Shown here: positions 25,601-33,423 of the stretch, piece by piece
Numbering within the stretch: the first letter of the stretch is position 1
Layout: each line of letters begins with the position of its first letter
Assembly (NCBI RefSeq): GCF_035582795.1
Contig: NC_134367.1
Span: 51,429,562-51,493,561 of the forward strand
Origin: Mycteria americana
Lineage: Eukaryota; Chordata; Aves; Ciconiiformes; Ciconiidae
Direction: 5' to 3'
DNA: 64,000 nt
Notes under the pieces: model-generated
Databases searched by the model: none
Told to the model about the DNA's origin: nothing
What the model saw: the letters and a program-made list of their open reading frames with translations, nothing else
Translations under genes and position numbers: made by a program

Positions 25601-28312
25601 AGGCGATGCAGGGAAGCAGCATTCAGCGAGTAAATAAGGGACAAAAAGGCACGGTGTTCTTAAGATGTGTAAGAACTTGGATGAGGGAAGTAGTTCAGAC
25701 GTATGAAGTCCTCAGGATTCGGAGGGTGAACCCTGAGCAGCCCTGTGAGGGCAAACATTTAAAATGTGTCTAATTCGGAATTTAGTTGCAGGAATGATCA
25801 TACTCTACGAGAGGATGTGACCCTAAAGGTGTGAAATCAAAAGGCAGATACTCTGTTGGCATTCATTACACCATTAATGGCAAGGTACCTCTTTGAAGTA
25901 GAAAAGGTTGCTAATCATGCCCATTCATGAGAATATGCCCGTCTCTGCAGCTTCACGGTCCAGCGCACAGCCACTCATAAATGTGATCTCGTAAATATCT
26001 CACAGGTTCAGTACTTGTAAGTTCGGACTATGGGAAAACATGACACACAGGTGGTGATGGCATCACACGCAAGGGAAGCATTAGGCATACCTTAGTGGGA
26101 AAGAAGTGCTGTCCCAACATGAAGAAGACTGATGTGGGAAGTGGAGAGAAAGGTAATAACGCCACAACCAATGAGCGGCACCAAATGTCCTGGTGCCATG
26201 ATACAGTAATCCACAGATGGAAGAAATCTCTTTAATTTTTCTGGGAAAGGATTTTGTGTTAATTAAAATGTTTTTTAAAAAATATTTTTTTTTTTCATTG
26301 GTACTCTTTGTAATTGTTCCCAGTTAGATGCTTGCAGGCTTCATAGGCAAAGTTAAAGGTATTTCCTTCTATGTCTTTTGCTATATACACTGCCTTTGAG
26401 TATTGTACGCCCTCTGCAGTGATGACAACTCTTGCAGTAGCTGTTTTGGAATATACCTGAATGCATGAAACTCACCTCCCTCTGTGGGTTTCTAGTTCTT
26501 AATGTTTCACAGTGAGGCAGTGAAAAGCTTCTGTACAGTAAAAAAGATGCAAGACAGGCAAAAACCTGCACATGTACTTAGCTCAGTTTTGTAAGCAGAG
26601 GAAATGCTCTTTCTGCAACCGTGTTCAGTTGTTGAGTCTGTTAGTTCCATCAGATAAAGGGACAGAGCTCTCAGAGACAATTAAATTCCTACAGGTTTTG
26701 TGAAAGCAACCTGTTAGATGAGGAAGGCTTGTGGGTGCACCAGCTTGAAGGCCCAGCAGTGGGTGAGCCAAGATCTTACTAGGCACTGCAAAATCCACAT
26801 GGGAGACGGTGTGGGTAAGTGCCCTGTGGAAAACCTCTGGTTGATGCATTCAGGTGATCACAGGAGCCAGATCAGGAGGAAAGCAGGCATCGCTCATGTT
26901 GCAGATCCTGAGACTGCTTCTTAATGCCATTGTTTTGGAGCCCAGCTATGGATTTTCTGTAAGTTGTTGGCAACATCGCTTCTTTGCCCTATTGGCGTGT
27001 GAGGGGGTTGCCTGTGGCATTAACTGACCTAGTGAGGGAATCCTAGGGGGTTGCTCTTGGCCTCATCCTGTCTCTGCTTTCCCCCTGCCAACCTGTTCCA
27101 GCTATTAGCCAGGAGCCACTGGAAAGGAGGGCCTGACAAAAATAATTCCTGCTGTCCAGCTTTTGTAGTGCAGGGCTCCCCGGGCAGGAGGTGGGTTGCC
27201 CAGTAATTGAATAGCAGTGAGCAGAGGCCCGCTGCTCACTGCTATTGGGCTTTATGCTAGCATAAACCCCGATAGTTTGTTTGAGTGCCATTCCTTACAT
27301 ACACGATTTCCCCATAAACGGTGATGGTGATCCCTTTCTTCCCAGGGGAAAGGGAGAAGCAATGTTGCTTTTTCCACCAACAGCCTGTCTGGAAGGTCAG
27401 CCAGGTAAAAGCAACCCCACCTGCTTGGATTTCGGGGGCAGCCGGATCCACAGGAGGTAAAGACAGCGTTATGGGAACTCCCCAGTGGGTAACTATTTCT
27501 AAACTAGAGGAATTTGATTTTCCCCAAATGCTCTCAGAATACTTTAAGCACCCATTGTGTCAACTCACAAAAGTGCCCTTTTTCGCGATGCGGCACTGCC
27601 ATGCTACTAGCAGTTGTAGTGGGCCCTTCCACGTGGGCAGGGTCTGTGCAAATGGGTTACTGCGGCCACGGGGGCTGCCCCCGGCATCTCACAGCACAGC
27701 CCTGTGGTCCGCCTGGCTTCCCTTCAGCACCCTGCACCAGGTTCAAATTGCATGGTGTAATGCGCGTGGTCATTTGCGCAGTGGTTTCGCAGTCACCAAC
27801 AGCTCTTGCACATCCACTGGTGATGTTTCCAATCTCATGGGAGATTGTCAGCTGCTGACCACCTCTACCAAGCGTGCACCTTCAGGCTTTTATCAAGGGA
27901 ATATTACAAAAATGCAGCCTACTGAGTTCAATCCTACCTTAATTCCTAACCACACAAGCCAGAGACCCAAATTACTGGCAGGAGAAAGAGTGCTTTGACA
28001 AGATCCCATAATCTCTGTGGAAGAAAAGCAACAACAAACCTGGTAAGGTACCAAAGATGGCAGTCAGACTGTTTTAGCTGGTAGGAATGGTTTAGAACAT
28101 TTCAGGTGTAACAGATACATAGTTTCCAAACGGAAGGTTTGGTGATTATGAAATGGAAAGTACAATCTAGCAGATACACCTACAGCTGTGGGAACTTGTG
28201 TCCCAGACGTCATGACCTTCCTGATCTTCTGTGAGGTGGTGGACTGCCTTCCCGCAGCCGATGGAGTCTGGAGAGCAGGCGTTTCCAGAGGTAGACACTG
28301 GCCGGCAGATGG
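25601..28312. other. Intergenic sequence left of the provirus
   Basis: About 2.7 kb upstream of SEC63 with no gene recognised. It contains a perfect 15 bp inverted repeat (27210-27246). A plus-strand open frame of 225 codons (27321-27998) resembles no family known to me, and I treat it as chance. Confidence 0.65.
27210..27246. repeat. Perfect 15 bp inverted repeat with 7-nt loop
   Basis: AATAGCAGTGAGCAG is followed by AGGCCCG and then its exact reverse complement. Pairing does not extend beyond the 15 bp. The stem is too short for a normal microRNA precursor, and there is no T tract as in an intrinsic terminator. Its function is unknown. Confidence 0.9.
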
Positions 28313-28816
28313 TGTTATGGAAATTACGCATGCCAGACACCATAACAGGTTCGACTCTAGGTTTCCGATGGATCAATAAGCCAAAAAGAGATGCTTCTAT
28401 AAAGTCCTTTTTATTAATAGCGCTACAGCTCGAGCTGGGTGACTGCGAAGAGGGACCCCAAGCACAGAAATCCCTGGGCAATTAGACCTTTACAATCTAA
28501 GTTCCCTGCCCCTCATGCGACAGTTCAGACCAATAGTGATATTAAGGTCTGGGGTCTTCTTGCTTTTTATTGGTTTGATTTGCTTGCTGGTTCGTTACTG
28601 AGCGGTCGCTAAGTGGTCACCTTCTTATACAATATACAGTGGTTCTATATCCTGTTTCACATGCTCTTAGGTCAGTTTCGGCCAGCTCTATAGTTAGCTA
28701 TTCGACATGTTTTAGTACAGTTTTTAGAGTTCATATACCACAATCTGTAGGCTTTGTCTACTCTAGCTATTCATGTTTGATTTGCTAGCGCTATGTTTCA
28801 ACTAACTTTTTCTCCA
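28313..28816 (-). repeat. 3' LTR of the provirus
   Basis: 504 bp copy of the right LTR. In sense it starts TGGAGAAAAAGTTAGT and ends CATAACA. Just before it, in sense, lies AAAGGGAGGACCAC, a polypurine-tract-like stretch expected at the 3' end of an internal region. Its edges were set by comparing the two LTRs. Confidence 0.92.
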
Positions 28817-28829
28817 GTGGTCCTCCCTT

Positions 28830-29349
28830 TGTTTTTATTAACATTCCTGTTATCATTTGGGAGCAGAATATTTGTAGCCTCTGAGGTGTGAACACGGTTG
28901 AGTACAGCAAATGTTACCACACTGAATACAAACAAACAGTATTACAAAGGTCATTGTAAAAATTAATAACCCATAAAGAATTCATTTTGCCCCAGGTCCT
29001 AAATCTGGTACCCAGGAGGTGAGCCAAGACCATACTTCTTGGAATCCTGCTGAAGTATTGTCCAATTGTACTTCATGCATTAATTTTACTTGTTCCCACA
29101 ACTTCCGGACATCAGCTGAAATCCTTCACTCTGGTCAACGTACATGCAACAACTGGTATTAATAATTGTACATACTCCCCCTTGTGAAGTTAACAAAGTA
29201 TCTAATGCCATTCTATTTTGCAGTGTAATTTTGGAGAGTTGTGAAACCTCTTCTTGTAATGCCATAATTGCATCAGCAATGTTATTGCTAAGAATTTCTG
29301 TTGCTGCTGCAACGTTAACTAACGCCTTTTCTAATTCGCTCGCTCCCAA
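28830..29349 (-). pseudogene. Proviral env, transmembrane subunit fragment
   Basis: A frame at 29086-29349 carries the heptad-rich ectodomain and the CX6CC motif (29146-29172) of gamma-type transmembrane subunits, next to the conserved region often called immunosuppressive. The stop at 29086 separates it from a hydrophobic anchor-like stretch, which is in another frame. The link to the surface subunit fragment is also broken by stops and frame changes. Confidence 0.82.
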
Positions 29350-29562
29350 CCAGGGAAGAAACCATCTAGCGAAGGAGTGGAATGCAGTCAGCCTTTCTAC
29401 TAGAGGATTACTACGTTTCGTCCTATGAACAAATGTTCATAACCATGATCCTGATTCCATAGTCAAATTTGAGAACACAGAAATATGAGGAGTAACAGCT
29501 CCTAAGGTACAGGTTCCCGACCAGTCTCCTGGTAATGTTTTGCGAGCTCTCTTACCACATAT

Positions 29563-30004
29563 CTAAAACCGCCCTTTTCCCTCAGGTACAGGCCAAGGTG
29601 TATTGGAAAAGTCCCCAAGTATTCCCACTATTCCTGTTGTCGTCGTTTGGTTACAATCATTCAAGTTGCCCACAAGGCTAGTACCATTGTATAGGAGCTT
29701 AAGCTGACTGGGGAGGGCCTGACGTTTTACGCATGTTGCATATTTGCTCTTTGCTCCTGGGATTACCACCTCCCGTTGTTGTGAATCAATGTGGTCTCGA
29801 TGGAAAGTAGTTGTTTGGTGTAGGGACCCCTTGCAGGGGAATGCTGAGTGACTTGGGAGGCGAGTACATACCCAACAGTTAGTTTTCTTAGTAATTTGGA
29901 CTATGGTTTGTGACAAGTTAAAATAGAGGTTTTCTCTCCACTCGCAATGGGGCTGTACAGACTTAGATATTCCCTTTACCTGTGTAATAAGCACAGCGAA
30001 TGTG
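29563..30004 (-). pseudogene. Proviral env, surface subunit fragment
   Basis: A minus-strand open frame covers part of a gamma-type envelope surface subunit. It contains the CWVC (CXXC) motif at 29866-29877, which in gammaretroviruses bonds to the transmembrane subunit, and several Asn-X-Ser/Thr sites. Its 5' part is missing: the frame runs straight into the second LTR at about 30004. It ends in a stop at 29563, before the junction with the transmembrane part. No signal peptide remains. Confidence 0.8.
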
Positions 30005-30385
30005 GGAAAGAAGCTGGGAGGGGGCACAGCCAGGACAGCTGACCCCAACTGCCCAAAGGGCTGTTCCATACCATATGGTGTCATGCTCAGTATAGAAATG
30101 GGAGGAGTTGGCCGGGGGGCAGCGATTGCTGCTCGGGGACGGGCTGGGCATCGGTGGGCGGGTGGTGAGCGGTTGCATCACTGTTTTTTCCTGGGTTTTG
30201 TTCCTCTCCCGCTCTCTTGTTGTCTTCCTTTTCATTACAATTTTTCCCCCCAATTATTAAACTGTTCTTATCTCAACCCACGCGTTTTCTTACTTGTGCG
30301 CTTCCGACTCTCTCCCCATCCCACCGGGGGGAGCGAGCGGCTGCGTGGGTCTCGGCTGCCGGCGGGGGCTGAACCCCGACACCGG
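30005..30385 (+). mobile_element. Second, oppositely oriented retroviral LTR (partial)
   Basis: The plus strand shows a set of blocks that I recognise from avian ERV LTRs: a CAGCTGACCCCAACTG block, CCATACCATATGGTGTCATG, an ATTAAA signal at 30256-30261, TTATCTCAACCCACGCGTTT and a final GGGGCTGAACCCCGACA. It is unrelated to the provirus's own LTRs and runs the other way. The left edge is fixed only approximately, where env homology stops. It is either a solo LTR or the end of a second element that recombined with the provirus. Confidence 0.65.
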
Positions 30386-30734
30386 GGCACGGCGTGGGGA
30401 CCGGCACGCTGCCGAGGGCCCTCGGGCAGGGACCGCGTGGTTTCCAAGTCCCCCTGCTTCCCGGGGAGAGGACCCCGCCTTCCAGCAGGGGGCGCCCCTC
30501 CCCGCTTTTTACGTCTCAGGGTTGCGCCGACCTCAGCGGTCGCGCGCCCGCTGCCGAGTTACGGCACAGTTCCGCGGGCACCGCTTCCGGGGGGCGATGG
30601 CTCTGGGGAGCCGGGGCCGGCGTGTTCCGGCTCGCCCTCCCCGCCGGTACCCGTCAGTGCCCCGGGTGACAGAGGCAGGTGCACAGCCAGGGTTTGGAGG
30701 AGATGGCTGCCTGATAAGCAAGCTGGGGACTCTT
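30386..30734. other. CpG-rich insert of unknown origin inside the provirus
   Basis: About 350 bp of GC- and CpG-dense sequence sits between a foreign LTR and the protease fragment, where pol should be. It matches neither a retroviral coding region nor a repeat that I know. Dense surviving CpG is unusual in transposon-derived vertebrate DNA. It contains a strong CTCF-like site. It may be internal sequence of the second retroelement or captured host promoter DNA. I cannot decide between these. Confidence 0.6.
30482..30496 (+). promoter_or_regulatory. CTCF-like binding site
   Basis: CCAGCAGGGGGCGCC fits the core CTCF consensus (CCASYAGRKGGCRSY) at every position. It lies in the CpG-rich insert of the provirus. 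Binding is inferred from the motif only. Confidence 0.65.
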
Positions 30735-30965
30735 CCGCTATGACAAATGTTCCCCGCCCCGCTTTATTGCCTATTGTTAATAGTAATGGTTTACTTAAAA
30801 CATGTTCTTCTTTTCCCGTTACCCCTTGAATTAAAAATACTTTGTCCTGTGATACAGATCCCTTTGGTACAAAATTGAAAAGTGATACTGTTGCTCCTGT
30901 GTCGACTAAAAATTCAGCTTCCTTGCCTTCTACTTTCCCTATTACGTCCCGTATGATTCAGCTGA
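30735..30965 (-). pseudogene. Proviral protease fragment
   Basis: A retroviral aspartic protease core is visible: EFLVDTGATVSLF, with the catalytic D-T-G at 30895-30903, followed by about 45 further residues in frame, ending GRGTFV. Homology stops at about 30735, where a GC-rich sequence begins. No reverse transcriptase, RNase H or integrase motif is present between here and env, so pol is deleted after its protease. Confidence 0.85.
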
Positions 30966-31024
30966 GCTTTGCGCATCGCATAGACTCCAATTTCCACAGA
31001 ATCTTCTGAGTCCCCTGCCTCCAG

Positions 31025-31540
31025 TCATTGCGGATTACTTCTTGATTCCTGTCTTACACCTCCCATGTCCGGCTCCCTTCGAGGCCCCCTCGGACGAAGC
31101 AGGCATTCTCTTTGCCAGTGAGCAAGTTTCCCACAGTAATGACACTTTTCCTCCCAGTTGTTTCCAAGTCTTCTCATTCCCCTTTCAAATCTCCAGTCTG
31201 ACCTACCTCTTTCCCTGTTTTGTTCTCTTCGAGGGGGAAATCCCCTCTCTCGCCCTCTTAGTTGTAAACTCGGTGCCAGTGCTGCCGCTAAAAGACTAGC
31301 TTCTTGTTGCTTTTCCTGTTTCTTTTCCTTTGCCAGTTCAGCTCTATGTTTTTCCTCCCGTCCATCGAACATAAACACCACCATGCTTAGGATCTTTCGT
31401 AATGTCTCCCCTTGCCACCCAGGCATATGTTCTTTAAAATATTTCTGTATATCTGGTGCAGCTTGATCAACAAATATGCTTGCCGCTAGCTCATTGTTAA
31501 AGTTCTGCGCTGTCATTCCTCCATCTTTTAATAAAGCTCA
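31025..31540 (-). pseudogene. Proviral gag, capsid C-terminus and nucleocapsid
   Basis: This part is in the same frame as the capsid part but separated from it by the TGA at 31538-31540. The first 50 residues are the end of capsid. A highly charged Lys/Glu/Arg region follows, then one zinc knuckle CHYCGKLAHWQREC (31103-31144), which fits C-X2-C-X4-H-X4-C. A single knuckle is the gammaretroviral pattern. The frame ends in a TGA at 31025. The protease that follows is in a different frame, so either frameshifting was used or an indel has occurred. Confidence 0.85.
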
Positions 31541-32204
31541 CCGTAATCGTCCCCGGTAGTCACTAGAGTGTTCATCTAGCCTCTGCCTACATTCCTGTAC
31601 TTTCGTCCAGTTCACTCCCAATTCTCCACAAGCACTAATAGCTTCCACTAAACTCCAAATCGCTGTCTGACAGTTGGCTCTGTCTCCTGCATTATTATAA
31701 TCCCAATTTGGATCATTTGCTGGCCAAGGATTCCTGTTTCCCCCAGCCTGTCGCATCAATTCTGCATCCTTGTCAATTATTTTATCCCTTTCATCAGATC
31801 GAAATAACTCCTTCAATAATATTTGAATATCCCCCCCATGGTGGATTATATCCAGTACAAATGTTTGAAAATAATTGGGCACACCAATCCACATTTTCCC
31901 AATCTAGGCATTTTACTCCCCCACACAGCTAGATCTCCTGGATTCCAGGGTTGATTAGTAAATACATGCAATACCGGAGGAGGAGCGCTAGCTCCCCCTG
32001 CTACAGGCTGCATCGCAGCTGGATTTGGAAGAACATTAGCAGAACCAGTAGCTGGAGGAGTGGCAGAGCAGTAGCAAAAGATGGGTTAGGAGAAAGCGGA
32101 GAGGGAGGTGCATAGGGTGGAGCAGGTTCCCCAAGAATATCTGCTGGATCACTTACGACTGCTGCAGCTAGAGTTGTAACCCAGGTTCTTTGTAAACTTT
32201 TCTG
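31541..32204 (-). pseudogene. Proviral gag, matrix/p12 and capsid region (broken)
   Basis: This continues gag after the CR1 insertion. A proline-rich stretch contains PPYAPP at about 32103-32120, a PPxY late-budding motif in the matrix/p12 position of gammaretroviruses. Capsid sequence follows, with an uninterrupted reading frame from 31894 down to a TGA at 31538-31540. The residues between the proline-rich part and the capsid frame are not in one continuous frame. Capsid assignment is by position and general similarity to gamma-type gag. Confidence 0.75.
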
Positions 32205-32378
32205 ACCAGGCTGCCCAGGGAAGTGGTTGAGTCGCCATCCCTGGAGGTATTTAAAGGACGTTTGGATGAGGTGCTTAGAGACATGGTGTAGTGGTGGTTT
32301 TGGCAGTGTTAGGTTTATGGTTGGACTCGATGATCTTAAAGGTCTTTTCCAACCTATATGATTCTGTGATTCTGTGAC
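32205..32378 (+). mobile_element. CR1 3' end inserted into proviral gag
   Basis: The plus strand reads the standard CR1 3' terminus: CAGGCTGCCCAGGGAAGTGG, a GTCGCCATCCCTGGAGGTAT block, a GGTTGGACTCGATGATCTTAA block and the terminal repeat ATTCTGTGATTCTGTGA. It is about 174 bp long, 5' truncated and oriented opposite to the provirus. Gag sequence is found on both sides, so CR1 inserted after the provirus. Confidence 0.93.
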
Positions 32379-32661
32379 CACCTTCTTTATGGCCGTCATA
32401 TGCCCAATTGTCCCATACATACCAAAAATCCATTTGATAAGGTTTTTCATCTTCTAGAATATGTCATAGTAAAGTTAATTTCTTTTGGTCAAAGGATCCT
32501 TCATGGGCCCACCCCCACCATCCAGTCATCGCCAGCCATTCCTCCTGGCGCAATGCTATTGCTCGGTTTTTTGACAGGCTTGCAGTGCCATCTGTTTTCC
32601 TCCAGTTTTCTAGTACCTCGGCTAAGGGTGTCCCCTTCTCTATGCCAGGTACATTCCCCGT
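32379..32661 (-). pseudogene. Proviral gag, matrix region (broken)
   Basis: N-terminal gag of the provirus. At the expected start (32659-32661) the codon is ACG, not ATG. It is followed by a Gly-Asn that would suit an N-myristoylated matrix protein. The frame carries a TGA stop at 32464-32466, and a CR1 insertion cuts it at about 32378. Short recognisable stretches such as EEWLAMTGWWGWAH show a tryptophan-rich matrix-like composition. Assignment to matrix is by position and composition. The start loss, stop and insertion make it non-functional. Confidence 0.75.
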
Positions 32662-32898
32662 ATCTGTATGCCAAATTCATGTTCCTTACACTGATCAGGC
32701 CGTGCACACCTCTCCTAGCGTGCTTCCGAGCTGGGACTTGAACCCACTCGAACCCAGAATATCCAGAATTTAGCAGCGGAATTTTTACACTCCCAGTTGG
32801 CACCTCCCATCCCCGAAGTTCCCAGGTGAACTCACCCGATGCCGGCAGCTGGACATTTGGAGACGAGAGGGTCTGACATCCAACGGTGGTTGCCTAGA

Positions 32899-32916
32899 GT
32901 GCCATCTGGGTCGCCA
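32899..32916 (-). other. Primer-binding-site candidate
   Basis: Three bases after the end of the 5' LTR the sense strand reads TGGCGACCCAGATGGCAC. A TGG start (pairing with the tRNA CCA end) at this position is diagnostic of a primer-binding site. The first eight bases match what I recall for an arginine tRNA, but the rest does not fit well, so the primer is left unassigned. Confidence 0.6.
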
Positions 32917-32919
32917 AAC

Positions 32920-33423
32920 TGTTACGGAAATTACGCATGCCAGCCACCATAACAGGGTTCGACTCTAGGTTTCCGATGGATCAATAAGCCAAAAAGAGAT
33001 GCTTCTATAAAGTCCTTTTTATTAATAGCACTACAGCTCGAGCTGGGTGACTGCGAAGAGGGACCCCAAGCACAGAAACCCCTGGGCAATTAGACCTTTA
33101 CAATCTAAGTTCCAAACCCCTCACGCAACAGTTCAGACCAATAGTGATATTAAGGTCTGGGGTCTTCTTCCCTTTTATTGGTTTGATTTGCTTGCTGGTT
33201 CGTTACTGAGCGGTCGCTAAGTGGTCACCTTCTTATACAATATACAGTGGTCCTATATCCTGTTTCACATGCTCTTTTCGGTTTCGGTCAGTTTCGGCCA
33301 GCTCTATAGTTAGCTACTCAGCATGTTTTAATACAGTTTTTAGAGTTCATATACCACAATCTGTAGGCTTTGTCTACTCTAGCTATTCGCGTTTAAGCTA
33401 TGCTTCGACTAACTTTTTCTGCA
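32920..33423 (-). repeat. 5' LTR of the provirus
   Basis: 504 bp, nearly identical to 28313-28816. In the sense (minus) direction it starts TGCAGAAAAAGTTAGT and ends TAACA, giving the usual TG...CA ends. A GTATAAG TATA-like box and AATAAA signals occur in the order expected for U3 and R. It carries a TTTCGG-rich small insertion relative to the left LTR and lacks a GATTTGCTAGCG block the left LTR has. Confidence 0.92.

Larger units (their letters stand above)
28313..33423 (-). mobile_element. Defective gammaretrovirus-like endogenous provirus
   Basis: A 5.1 kb provirus in minus orientation, bounded by two LTRs. Between them, read right to left, are a tRNA primer-binding-site candidate, broken gag with one zinc knuckle, a protease fragment, a foreign GC-rich segment where reverse transcriptase and integrase should be, and broken env. 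A single CCHC knuckle, a PPxY motif in gag, CXXC in the surface subunit and CX6CC in the transmembrane subunit are together typical of gamma-type (ERV1) elements. Gag, pol and env are all interrupted or missing, so it cannot replicate by itself. The two LTRs differ at about 15-20 positions by eye, implying a moderately old insertion. A GATGG pentamer touches the left edge and recurs 2 bp beyond the right edge, a possible target-site duplication. Confidence 0.9.

Noticed and set aside
24657..25644. Many overlapping open frames on both strands in the CpG island
   Set aside because: High GC depletes stop codons. The products are low-complexity Pro/Arg/Ala/Gly with no family resemblance.
27210..27246. 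Hairpin as a microRNA gene
   Set aside because: The 15 bp stem is too short for a Drosha/Dicer substrate and pairing does not extend outward.
27321..27998. 225-codon plus-strand open frame left of the provirus
   Set aside because: No recognisable domain, no splice partners and no start context. It overlaps other equally open frames, so I did not call a gene.
30002..30829. 275-codon plus-strand open frame across the second LTR
   Set aside because: It spans an LTR, the GC-rich insert and antisense protease. The composition explains the open frame.
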